Below are positions 40,029-48,058 of a stretch of 56,810 bases of DNA, one piece after another. Source of the stretch: CAYGTK01 sp964352775 (lineage in GTDB: Bacteria; Bacteroidota; Bacteroidia; Chitinophagales; CAIOSU01); NCBI GenBank assembly GCA_964352775.1, contig CAYGTK010000005.1, forward strand, positions 1 to 56,810, in the 5' to 3' direction. Made by a program: the position numbers and the translations under genes. The first letter of the stretch is position 1. Each line of letters opens with the position of its first letter. The notes under the pieces are model-generated. The model worked only from the letters and a program-made list of their open reading frames with translations, had not been told where the DNA came from and ran no database searches.

Positions 40029-40852
40029 AAATTCTTCTGGTTTAGCCAACGCTTACCAAATTGAAAACCAATATATGCCCCCATAAAAAAGGGCTTATTA
40101 TCTTCTAACACCGACAAAGGTATTCGCTTGTAATAAACATCTAACTGAAAGCCTGCTTCCAACGATTTTACAAAATCATCGTTGCTTGCCCAATCGAAAC
40201 TCAATCCTATCTTACCATAACCACCTGGTACGGGTTCTATCTCGCTAAATCCATTTCCCCAACCTGATGCTCCTGCAATGGAGAACCAATCAGTAAATAC
40301 ATTTTTATTCGCTTCGGTATACCGTTGCGTAAGTATAACAAAGCTCTGCGAGTTACCGTTCGACCCTTCAGGTAGGGGATAAGCTAGGTCTAAGTAATAA
40401 GGCTTAAGGAAACCTAGTGATAAACCACCTTCCCATACAAAAGATAGGCGAACACCGTTCTTCTCTGCTTTTTCTCCCAATACTCGCTTTTGCCCCATTC
40501 CTATGCGTAATACATAGAACTGGTTCTGCTTACCAAAAAAGAAATCTTTTGGGTTTTCCAATCCAGGGCCGAAAAATGCTAACTCGGCAGACTGTTTTTT
40601 ATCTCTAAAGTCCTTTATCTCTTGAAATTCAACCCGAAGGAATCTACTCTTGCGAATGCTTGGTATCCAAGTACGTTCGCCAAATACTCCCCAGCCATTG
40701 CTATACAGCCTTGCACCTGCACTCCATTCGTTATTGAACAGAATGCCCTTAAGCTCAGGTTCTGCGGAAGGGTTCATCACAATAGTTTGTGCTGAGGCCG
40801 AAAAACCAAGTAACAGAATAGTAATAAAAGCTAATAGCGTGCGCTGCATCAT
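40025..40852 (-). CDS. Outer-membrane beta-barrel-like protein of unknown function
   Basis: 275 residues. A cleavable signal (about 1-22, ending SASAQ) is followed by alternating beta-strand patterns rich in Gly and aromatics (YSNGWGVFGERTW, YLDLAYPLPEG, GYGKIGLSFDW) and an end in FMGAYIGFQFGKRW. This pattern suggests an outer-membrane barrel. I recognise no named family. It overlaps lipA by ATGA, so the two are co-translated. TACTTTTG (-7 box) at 40872-40879 on the minus strand and AAGGA directly before the ATG support this start; a second ATG follows immediately. Confidence 0.75.
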   Translation of the reverse strand: MMQRTLLAFITILLLGFSASAQTIVMNPSAEPELKGILFNNEWSAGARLYSNGWGVFGERTWIPSIRKSRFLRVEFQEIKDFRDKKQSAELAFFGPGLENPKDFFFGKQNQFYVLRIGMGQKRVLGEKAEKNGVRLSFVWEGGLSLGFLKPYYLDLAYPLPEGSNGNSQSFVILTQRYTEANKNVFTDWFSIAGASGWGNGFSEIEPVPGGYGKIGLSFDWASNDDFVKSLEAGFQLDVYYKRIPLSVLEDNKPFFMGAYIGFQFGKRWLNQKNL

Positions 40853-40871
40853 TCCTTAAACGATAGAATAA

Positions 40872-40879
40872 CAAAAGTA
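40872..40879 (-). promoter_or_regulatory. -7 promoter box for the barrel protein-lipA pair
   Basis: On the minus strand TACTTTTG matches TAnnTTTG, 20 bases before the first ATG. Confidence 0.45.
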
Positions 40880-40958
40880 GTTTGAAATTACGTAAAAATC
40901 ATTGCCTACTTGACTTAGACGTGCACACTAATACTAAAGTTGCATGGCTAAGTGCATC

Positions 40959-43358
40959 TTACAACTCTACAATAATACCAATGGATGGAATGAGTGTGCC
41001 AGCAGGGTTATCTATCAACTTGGTGCGGTAACGCTGCTCTCCTTCAGGTGCGTTCGGGTTTAGAATAACTGGCTCATTGTTAGCATCTAGATCTAGCGTT
41101 ACATTCGGCTGTAGTTGATATTCTAAGTTGTAAGCGTTTTGAATATCTAAATACACATTCAAACTCCAGCGTTCGAAAAACCATTTCTTATCTACCCTAA
41201 CATCTAACTGATGGGCGGTTTTCAATCGCTCTGTATTCAAAAGATCATAATTAGGCAATGCCCTTCCATTCTGATTCCAATTTCCGACAATGGAACTGAA
41301 GTCTTGATCAAAAGGAGTGAATGGTGTACCACCTAATAATCTCCAACGTAGGCCTATTTCCCAATTACGTTTAAATTTCTTTCCGAAGGTTAAGCTCACT
41401 AAGTGCCTGTTATCCCAAGTGGTAGGCACGTAATCACCATTTTTGTCTTGAAATTCACTGCGCACAAAGGTGTAAGAGATGATACCAAAGAAACCCTTGA
41501 ATAACTTTTGCTGGTAAAACAATTCTACTCCATAAGCTCTGCCATCGCTTTGAGAAGAAGCGGGCTCGTTGCCAATTACACCAAAATCGCCACCTAAATT
41601 GGCTAGTGTAATGCTATCATTCAATAGGAATGGGTAGTCTTGGTAGAGCTTGAAGAAACCTTCTACTGCGAACTGAGCATTGAATTTGGTGGTAAGATCA
41701 AAGCCTGTTACAAAGTGAGTAGATGAGATATAATCTAAGCGGTTTTGATTGACCAAAGTGCCACTATTATCGCGGAAGCCTAACGTAGTGTATGGAGGAA
41801 GTTGGTAGTAGATACCAATGTTCGAGTTCCAGTTCATGAAATCGGTAATAGCTACGGAAGAAGATAGGCGAGGGGAGAACTGCTTGAATGGGTTGGCCAT
41901 TTCTCCATTGTAATCATTACCATCAGCACGGAAGCCTAAGGATACTTTCCATCTATCACTAAAGAAACCCTTACTTACCTGAGCAAAGAATCCGTACTTG
42001 TTAAAATTAACATCGGAACTGAAGTTGACAGGAATGTTGCCATCTATATTAGTAACTATTGTTTCTGTAGTATTTGTATACTGCACGAATTCGTAAGCTA
42101 CTCCGTAATTGATCTTGAAGCCTGCTTTACGAGTAGTATGTTCAAAACGTAACTTATTCTCTATTTCTTGAGAGCGGTAGTTCAATATCAGATTATCTTC
42201 TGAGCTCTTATCATTATCGGCATACTTAAATGCTTCATTATCTAAGTGATTTCTGCTGGCTACAACTATAATATATCCGTTATCTAAGAAGCGGCGATAC
42301 TTGGCGCCAATGGTATAATTCCACTGTATCTGCTCTGGTAACGTGCCCAGTAAAAATCGTTGGTCATCCGTTTCGTTCGCATCTAGGTTAAGATCGAAGT
42401 TGTCGTAAGCTCCTAGCCCCAAGATGGTCAGGTCGCTTTTCTCATTTATCTCAATAGCAGTTTTGAATTGGATGTCGTTGTATACCGGTAAGAAAGGAAG
42501 CTCCAATAATTGGAATAAGAACTGTAGGTATGAAGGACGAATAGAGAGAATAAATGTCGACTTTTTCTTTTTAGTTAAAGGCCCTTGTAAAGAAGCTCCT
42601 ATCTCGCTTGCACCTACGGTGAAAGTAGCTGCAAGTCTATCACTCCGCCCATCTATCAAGTCAAATTCCATTAACGAGCTAAGGGTGTTTCCTCTATTAG
42701 CTGGAAATGCTCCTGTATAGAATTCCACATTTTTGATGAAATCGACATTTATCATACCAACAGGACCACCAGATGCACCTTGGGTAGAGAAGTGATTGAT
42801 AACAGGTACTTCAATTCCATCTAAATAGAAGCGATTCTCGTTAGGTGCCCCACCACGAATGATGATGTCGTTTCGGAAAGAAACTGTAGAGGCTACACCG
42901 GGTAGTGACTGTATAACCTTAGAGATGTCACGGTTACCTCCTGGATAACGTTGTATTTCATTTGTACCAATGCTACGTACTGAAACAGGGCTCTCAATAG
43001 AACGCTCAAAAGCAGAAGTCTGCACTACTACCTCTTCTAACTGTTCAGTAGATTCTGCTAATTTGACATCTACTAACGCGCTTCTATTCTTCGTTACTTG
43101 AATTTCAAAAAGCACCTTGGTTTGATAACCTAAGAAGGAGACCTCCAAATTGTAAAGACCAGGTTCTAAACCAGTCAATTCGTAATTACCGTCAAGGTTG
43201 GTAGTTGTACCTGTAGTTTGGCCTTGAATAACCACATTAGCAAAGGCTACGGGGTCGTTCGTTAGTTCATCGGTTACTTTTCCTTTAATAAGGCCGTCTT
43301 GCGCTAAGGAAATAGAATAGAAAAGCCCCAGAAGGGCTACGAACAATAATTTTTTCAC
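40959..43358 (-). CDS. TonB-dependent outer-membrane receptor in the crt operon
   Basis: 799 residues. Signal peptide (about 1-19), then a carboxypeptidase-regulatory-like domain (about 23-108: GKVTDELTNDPVAFANV, NLDGNYELTGLEPG), a plug domain (about 120-225: IQSLPGV, IIIRGGAPNENRFYLDGIEVP) and a 22-strand-type barrel ending in an aromatic/hydrophobic strand (IPSIGIIVEL). The family takes up large substrates driven by TonB; the ligand cannot be read from the sequence, and no SusD partner is present. It starts (GTG) only 9 bases after the crtB stop, so it should be expressed with crtI-crtB. That placement makes it a candidate for pigment-linked or light-linked uptake. Confidence 0.9.
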   Translation of the reverse strand: MKKLLFVALLGLFYSISLAQDGLIKGKVTDELTNDPVAFANVVIQGQTTGTTTNLDGNYELTGLEPGLYNLEVSFLGYQTKVLFEIQVTKNRSALVDVKLAESTEQLEEVVVQTSAFERSIESPVSVRSIGTNEIQRYPGGNRDISKVIQSLPGVASTVSFRNDIIIRGGAPNENRFYLDGIEVPVINHFSTQGASGGPVGMINVDFIKNVEFYTGAFPANRGNTLSSLMEFDLIDGRSDRLAATFTVGASEIGASLQGPLTKKKKSTFILSIRPSYLQFLFQLLELPFLPVYNDIQFKTAIEINEKSDLTILGLGAYDNFDLNLDANETDDQRFLLGTLPEQIQWNYTIGAKYRRFLDNGYIIVVASRNHLDNEAFKYADNDKSSEDNLILNYRSQEIENKLRFEHTTRKAGFKINYGVAYEFVQYTNTTETIVTNIDGNIPVNFSSDVNFNKYGFFAQVSKGFFSDRWKVSLGFRADGNDYNGEMANPFKQFSPRLSSSVAITDFMNWNSNIGIYYQLPPYTTLGFRDNSGTLVNQNRLDYISSTHFVTGFDLTTKFNAQFAVEGFFKLYQDYPFLLNDSITLANLGGDFGVIGNEPASSQSDGRAYGVELFYQQKLFKGFFGIISYTFVRSEFQDKNGDYVPTTWDNRHLVSLTFGKKFKRNWEIGLRWRLLGGTPFTPFDQDFSSIVGNWNQNGRALPNYDLLNTERLKTAHQLDVRVDKKWFFERWSLNVYLDIQNAYNLEYQLQPNVTLDLDANNEPVILNPNAPEGEQRYRTKLIDNPAGTLIPSIGIIVEL

Positions 43359-43367
43359 GACTAGATC

Positions 43368-44207
43368 TTAAATAAGGTTGAGACCACTTTTCAAGTATGT
43401 CTGTAATAAAAGGCCAAGCTTTCTGTGGTCGGGAACACGGATACGTTCCTGCTGAACAAGGTCAGCATTGGCATTTTTTATTTTCTTAAAAAGGGTAAGG
43501 TAATATACATAAGCTAGATACACGCCCAACTTAGCTTTTTTAGGTAAGCGAACAATAGCTTCATAAGCTGCGTCAAAATCTGCCTGAATATCGTCCTCTA
43601 TCTGCTTTTTCACAAAGTTGTTGAACTCAGTGAATTGAACTCCTGGGAAATAAACTCGCCCGCGCTCAATATGGTCACTTTTCATATCTCTTAGGAAATT
43701 CACCTTTTGGAAGGCAGCACCTAGTGAGCGTGCTCCATCCTTTAGCGAATTGTAACAAGCATCTTCACCATCACAGAATACACGCAAACACATCAAACCA
43801 ACTACTTCAGCTGATCCGTAAATGTATTCTTCGTACTCATCGCGATCTTCGTAAGTACTTTGGTGCAGATCCATTTCCATGCTGTGTAAAAAAGCTTCTA
43901 TCAGGTCATGTTCGATATTATATCTGTTCACAACATCTTGAAAGGCATGTATCACTGGGTTCAGACTAATGCCTTCTTCTATTGCTTTGTAGGTCTCCTT
44001 CTTATAGTTCTCTAGCAATTTTGCTTTGTCGAACGAGTGAAACGTATCTACTATCTCATCCGCATAGCGTACAAAGCCATAAATAGCATAAATAGACTCA
44101 TGCAAGCTTTTATCCAACGTACGAATACCTAAGGTAAACGACGTGCTGTAGTGCTTAGTGATAAGCTTGCTGCACTCAAATGTAGTATGACGATAGAGTT
44201 CCATCAT
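43368..44207 (-). CDS. crtB: Phytoene synthase
   Basis: 279 residues, all-alpha prenyl-synthase fold. The two Mg-diphosphate aspartate motifs are intact: D50-EIV-D54 and D174-MKS-D178. YGSAEVVG (130-137) is the family motif of the active site. CrtB condenses two geranylgeranyl diphosphates to phytoene, the first committed carotenoid step. It lies 46 bases after crtI and 9 before the TonB receptor. Two adjacent ATGs are possible starts. Confidence 0.94.
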   Translation of the reverse strand: MMELYRHTTFECSKLITKHYSTSFTLGIRTLDKSLHESIYAIYGFVRYADEIVDTFHSFDKAKLLENYKKETYKAIEEGISLNPVIHAFQDVVNRYNIEHDLIEAFLHSMEMDLHQSTYEDRDEYEEYIYGSAEVVGLMCLRVFCDGEDACYNSLKDGARSLGAAFQKVNFLRDMKSDHIERGRVYFPGVQFTEFNNFVKKQIEDDIQADFDAAYEAIVRLPKKAKLGVYLAYVYYLTLFKKIKNANADLVQQERIRVPDHRKLGLLLQTYLKSGLNLI

Positions 44208-44253
44208 GATAAGGGAGATTATATAGCCTATAACATAGGCGTTTCAATAATGT

Positions 44254-45729
44254 TTAAGGCTTCATCTCTTTGTAAAGCTCTTCAGCCACTACTTGCCCTG
44301 AGATTAGAGAGGGTGGAACGCCCGGCCCCGGCACGGTTAACTGTCCTGTATAATATAAATTATCAACCTTACTGCTCTTTAACGAAGGCTTGAAAATTGC
44401 CGTTTGTAGCAGCGTATTCGCTAAGCCATAGGCATTGCCTTTAAAAGCATTGTAGCGGTCTTTAAAGTCCTTGTGGGCAAAACCACGTTTATACACTACA
44501 TGGTTGCGGATGTTTTGCTTGGTCATTTTCTCTAAGCGCTCCATTACCATATCGTAATACTTCTCGCGGAGTTCTTCCTTATCTTCCAAGCCTGGTGCAA
44601 CTGGTATTAGTACAAAAACATTCTCATGCCCTTCTGGTGCTGCCGATGGGTCGGTTTTTGAGTTACAGCATACATAGAAAAGCGGTTCGCTAGGCCACTT
44701 TGGGTCAGTGTATATTTCATCAGCAAATACCTCAAAGCTTTTATCGAAGAACAAGTTGTGATGCTCAAGCCCTTCTAACCGCTTGTTTACCCCTAAGTAG
44801 AATATCAAACTAGAAGGTGCCATTACCCGCTTATCCCAATACTCAGGACTGTATTTGCGGTATTGTGGTTCTAATATGTGTTGTTCTACGTGGTGATAAT
44901 CTGCACCAGCTACTACGGCATCGCAGGCAAAGGTGTCCGTATCGGTAACTACCTCTTTAGCTGCCTTCCCCGTTATGTTTATAGCTTTTACATTTTGGTT
45001 GTATTTGATGTCTACACCTAGCTCTTCTGCGACGCTTACCATGCCTTCAATGATCTTGTGCATGCCACCCTGTGGGTACCAAGTACCTAGTTTAAGGTCG
45101 GCATAGTTCATTAGACTATATAGGGCAGGGGTGTTCTCTGGTAATGCTCCCAAAAAGTACACGGGAAACTCTAAGATCTTCCTGATTTTATCGTGCTTAA
45201 ATAGCTTCTGCACGTGGCTGCGGATAGAACTTAACAACTGTAAACGGAATAAACCCATTAGTATCCGCACATCAGCAAACTCAAACACCGAGCGGCTGGG
45301 TTTGCGAACCAACTCATTTATGCCTACTTCATATTTGTAGGCCGCTTCGTCCATAAATTTCTTTAGGGCTTTGCTACTTCCTGGCTCAAAGCTTTCAAAT
45401 AGTGCTTCCAAGTCTTCCATCTTGGCAGGGATGTCGGTAATATCGTCTTCCCCAAAATAGATGCGGTAACCGGGGTCTAAGCGGATAAGGTCGTAGTAGT
45501 CGCTTACCTTTTTACCGTAACGGGCAAAAAATTCTTCAAAAACACCTGGCATCCAATACCAGCTTGGTCCCATATCAAAGGTATAGCCGTCTACTTCAAA
45601 TTTACTTGCTCTACCACCCGGGCCTTCATTCTTTTCCAGTAGGGTTACTTTATAGCCTTTCTGCGCTAATCCGCATGCTGCTGATAAACCTGCAAAGCCT
45701 GAACCAATTACTATTACTGTTTTTGCCAT
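44254..45729 (-). CDS. crtI: Phytoene desaturase CrtI
   Basis: 491 residues. FAD-binding G9-S-G-F-A-G14 follows the first strand, then an acidic residue ending the second strand (LLEKN) and the PGGRAS motif. The C-terminal CrtI signature PGPGVPPSLISGQ is present. CrtI carries out four desaturations from phytoene to lycopene. A strong hairpin lies in the 87 bases that separate it from the sigma-factor gene upstream. It is the first gene of the crtI-crtB-TonB receptor run. Confidence 0.93.
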   Translation of the reverse strand: MAKTVIVIGSGFAGLSAACGLAQKGYKVTLLEKNEGPGGRASKFEVDGYTFDMGPSWYWMPGVFEEFFARYGKKVSDYYDLIRLDPGYRIYFGEDDITDIPAKMEDLEALFESFEPGSSKALKKFMDEAAYKYEVGINELVRKPSRSVFEFADVRILMGLFRLQLLSSIRSHVQKLFKHDKIRKILEFPVYFLGALPENTPALYSLMNYADLKLGTWYPQGGMHKIIEGMVSVAEELGVDIKYNQNVKAINITGKAAKEVVTDTDTFACDAVVAGADYHHVEQHILEPQYRKYSPEYWDKRVMAPSSLIFYLGVNKRLEGLEHHNLFFDKSFEVFADEIYTDPKWPSEPLFYVCCNSKTDPSAAPEGHENVFVLIPVAPGLEDKEELREKYYDMVMERLEKMTKQNIRNHVVYKRGFAHKDFKDRYNAFKGNAYGLANTLLQTAIFKPSLKSSKVDNLYYTGQLTVPGPGVPPSLISGQVVAEELYKEMKP

Positions 45730-45761
45730 ACCTATTCGTTTGAGAACGAGGGTACAACAAA

Positions 45762-45791
45762 AAGGGCAATGCTTGGTTTAGCATTGCCCTT
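45762..45791 (-). terminator. Hairpin terminator or attenuator between the ECF sigma gene and crtI
   Basis: A perfect 11-bp stem AAGGGCAATGC / GCATTGCCCTT with an 8-base loop; on the minus strand it is followed by TTTGTTG. It starts 24 bases past the sigma stop and ends 32 bases before the crtI ATG. Confidence 0.8.
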
Positions 45792-45814
45792 ATTATCTTT
45801 TAGCTGATAGCGGT

Positions 45815-46327
45815 TTAGTCGTTCTTAGCGTACACTTTTAGTTGCTCTTTCAACTCTTTACGAGCGAAGAAAATGCGGCTTTTAACTGTACCTAAAGGCA
45901 AACGTAATTTGTCTGCAATTTCATGATACTTAAATCCTTCATAGTGCATCATGAAAGGTATGCGGTAATCATTAGATAGATTATTGATGGCACGCATCGC
46001 ATCTTTCATCACAAAACTGCGAGTAGCTGCATTATCGATAGCGTTCTCAGCAGAATTTAAATAGTATTGATTTTCTGTTTGGTCTACTATAGTGTTGCGC
46101 TTGCTCTTGCGGCGGTAGTTATTGATAAAGATGTTACGCATAATGGTGAATAACCATGCTTTTAGGTTAGTTCCATCGCGGAATTTATCTTGGTTCGTGA
46201 TAGCACGTAACATTGTTTCTTGTAAAAGGTCGCTTGCATCTTCTCCATCGCGGGTTAAGTTCAATGCGAAAGGGCGTAATGTACTAGTAAGATCTACTAC
46301 TTCTGAACGGAATTCTTTTATTGACAT
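45815..46327 (-). CDS. ECF-type RNA polymerase sigma factor of the carotenoid locus
   Basis: 170 residues. A sigma-2 region (DASDLLQETMLRA, then LKAWLFTIMRNIFINNYRR) and a sigma-4 helix-turn-helix (YHEIADKLRLPLGTVKSRIFFARKEL) are clear. No anti-sigma gene is adjacent. A similar sigma gene next to crtI and a MerR gene is common in Bacteroidota carotenoid loci, and related ECF factors there activate crt transcription. The ATG at 46327 is preferred over a GTG one codon earlier. A -33/-7 pair (TTTG, TACATTTG) and a large palindrome lie upstream. Confidence 0.9.
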   Translation of the reverse strand: MSIKEFRSEVVDLTSTLRPFALNLTRDGEDASDLLQETMLRAITNQDKFRDGTNLKAWLFTIMRNIFINNYRRKSKRNTIVDQTENQYYLNSAENAIDNAATRSFVMKDAMRAINNLSNDYRIPFMMHYEGFKYHEIADKLRLPLGTVKSRIFFARKELKEQLKVYAKND

Positions 46328-46349
46328 CACATTCGTTTTTGATTCATGT

Positions 46350-46381
46350 CAAATGTAGGAGATCCCGAAGTGGCAACCAAA
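46350..46381 (-). promoter_or_regulatory. Promoter of the ECF sigma gene
   Basis: On the minus strand TTTG (-33; 46378-46381) and TACATTTG (-7; 46350-46357) are separated by 20 bases, a full match to the Bacteroidota promoter pattern. Confidence 0.65.
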
Positions 46382-46385
46382 TTTT

Positions 46386-46414
46386 GTTTAACCTTTTTTG
46401 CACAAAGGTTAAAC
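46386..46414. promoter_or_regulatory. Large palindrome upstream of the ECF sigma promoter (candidate CarH-like operator)
   Basis: GTTTAACCTTT-N7-AAAGGTTAAAC is a perfect 11-bp inverted repeat ending 5 bases upstream of the -33 element and 10 bases past the merR stop. It is too A/T-poor in its tail for a terminator. Its GTTTAA half-site recurs in the repeat upstream of merR. Confidence 0.6.
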
Positions 46415-46423
46415 AGTTTTACT

Positions 46424-47338
46424 TTATGACACTTTCCTGACAGAAACTTGTCCTAGCTGATTGGCTAGTTCTGTGGTGTCGGCCATGGTTTTCATTACCA
46501 TGGCATTCTTTGGCATCTCAATAGCTGTATTGTGTACTTGTAGCCCAGTAAGAACTAGTTGAGCTTTTTTAAGGTCTTGGGCTAATTCGTTAATATACTT
46601 CTGTACTTCAAAGGCTGAAGGAGTGGCGGTGATGGCACAGAAAACATGAGAAGGTTGATGTGATTCATACACTTCTTTAACATTCTCCATTGGAACATCT
46701 GAACCCAAGTATATAGTGTGCACCCCTCGTTTCTTAAATACATAAGATGCAAACAGTAAACCGAGTTCGTGGTGTTCATGTATAGGGCTAAATAGTATTA
46801 CGCTTTTACCATCTGCTGTGTATTTAATGGGGATAGCATCAATAGCTACTATGATCTTCTGGCGTATCAAATTACTGATAAAGTGTTCTTGCGCGGGGCT
46901 TACAGAGCCATATAACCACATGTCGCCCACTTTTCTTAAGAAGGGATATACTATTTCTAGCATGGTCTCTTCAAAGCCAAATTTCAATATATTGGAGGAA
47001 AGAACTTTCTCAAAAAGCACCTCATCCAATTCTAGCATGGCTAGTTTCAAAGAGGTTATTTGATCACGATGGTCTTCATTTTCCCCCGACGTACAAGCCG
47101 CTACTTGTAGGTCCATCTCTTCAGAACTCATCTTAGCTATCTTCGATATCTTGATGCCATTTCTGTTCAGTACTCCTACCTTTAGTAGCTTTCTCAAGTC
47201 TTCGTTATCGTAATAACGAATATTGGTTTCGGTACGCTTAGGTGTAAAAAGCGCATAGCGCTGCTCCCACATTCTTATGGTGTGGCTTTTAACTCCTGAA
47301 ATTCCTTCCAGATCTTTTATGGCGTATCTATTTTCCAT
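46424..47338 (-). CDS. MerR-family regulator with a cobalamin-binding domain (CarH/LitR-like)
   Basis: 304 residues. A MerR winged helix (about 4-72: YAIKDLEGISGVKSHTIRMWEQRY) is followed by a helical cap and a B12-binding Rossmann domain (about 178-300). The AdoCbl-photoreceptor motifs are kept: W141-x9-E151-H152 in the cap, and E188-x-H190-x-x-G193, where H190 is the expected lower cobalt ligand. The loops LGSDVP and VLTGLQ are the cofactor-nucleotide contacts. CarH-type proteins repress carotenoid genes in the dark and release DNA when light breaks the Co-C bond. Its place between cruF and the sigma gene fits that role. Light response is inferred, not shown. Confidence 0.9.
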   Translation of the reverse strand: MENRYAIKDLEGISGVKSHTIRMWEQRYALFTPKRTETNIRYYDNEDLRKLLKVGVLNRNGIKISKIAKMSSEEMDLQVAACTSGENEDHRDQITSLKLAMLELDEVLFEKVLSSNILKFGFEETMLEIVYPFLRKVGDMWLYGSVSPAQEHFISNLIRQKIIVAIDAIPIKYTADGKSVILFSPIHEHHELGLLFASYVFKKRGVHTIYLGSDVPMENVKEVYESHQPSHVFCAITATPSAFEVQKYINELAQDLKKAQLVLTGLQVHNTAIEMPKNAMVMKTMADTTELANQLGQVSVRKVS

Positions 47339-47363
47339 CTATGGGTAAACACTCAAATTGAAA

Positions 47364-47398
47364 TTTGTTTAAACTAAATTACACTATTGTTAAACAAA
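47364..47398. promoter_or_regulatory. Inverted repeat upstream of merR (candidate auto-operator)
   Basis: TTTGTTTAA (47364-47372) and TTAAACAAA (47390-47398) form a perfect 9-bp inverted repeat separated by 17 bases, just before the merR ATG. They share the GTTTAA core with the palindrome at 46386-46414. Confidence 0.5.
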
Positions 47399-47401
47399 AT
47401 G

Positions 47402-48058
47402 CTAAAATAGTATCCACAGAAGGAGGAAAAAGAATAATTGAATAAGGTAAACTGGCGCGGCTAAAGGATTCTTAGCTTTTTGGAAGAAGTAGGAAAGAGG
47501 TAGAAGAAGAATAAAAGAGATGATCCACCAGGCAATATAGTTTTGCACAGGTATTGTGTTTTCCGCCCAAGACCACATATCGCTTGCAATGGCAAAGGGT
47601 TCCATAAATACATCTAACAATACCATTAAGCTAGCCGCTAAGGCAGCACGAAGGATGGGTTGTTTTACAAAACTACCCACTACTACTCCTGTAGCGTACA
47701 CCAGCACCATCCAGTTCACACCTATCATAAGTGGCACATCAAATACTTTTGGGCCTAGTGTAGCGCCATATTGATACTCACCGAAAATTACACCTGTGTG
47801 CACTCCAAGTACTTCTACACCATAACCTGCCAAACCTACCGCTGTTATATAAGCGATAAACTTAGCGCTCCATGGTTGGTGAAAGAAGAATAGAACTGCA
47901 GCGGTAAATAATAGGTTGAGTGGGGTTAACTGCTGAAAAAGCTCCCTGAATTCGGGGTGCATAAAACCAGCTATGCCCACGGCATGATTGATGGCTAATA
48001 CACCACCTAAAGCCAAAGGAAGCCAGCGTTGGATGTTGGTTGATCTAGTGTTGGTCAT
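47402..48058 (-). CDS. cruF: CruF-type carotenoid 1',2'-hydratase
   Basis: 218 residues, about seven hydrophobic helices, of the carotenoid biosynthesis protein family (PF04240-type). Typical conserved parts are INHAVGIAGF near the start, GYGVEVLGVHTGVIFGEYQYG in the middle, GVNWMVLVYATG, and a MEPFA segment. CruF/CrtC-like enzymes add water across the end double bond of lycopene-type carotenoids, giving the 1-hydroxy end group of myxol- or saproxanthin-like pigments. The ATG at 48058 is chosen over an in-frame TTG at 48073; it overlaps the end of crtD by 14 bases. The symbol is assigned by family and context. Confidence 0.8.
   Translation of the reverse strand: MTNTRSTNIQRWLPLALGGVLAINHAVGIAGFMHPEFRELFQQLTPLNLLFTAAVLFFFHQPWSAKFIAYITAVGLAGYGVEVLGVHTGVIFGEYQYGATLGPKVFDVPLMIGVNWMVLVYATGVVVGSFVKQPILRAALAASLMVLLDVFMEPFAIASDMWSWAENTIPVQNYIAWWIISFILLLPLSYFFQKAKNPLAAPVYLIQLFFFLLLWILF

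Noticed and set aside
43359..43400. Cobalamin riboswitch before the TonB receptor, which would name it a B12 transporter
   Set aside because: Only 9 bases separate crtB and the receptor gene, so there is no room for a riboswitch.
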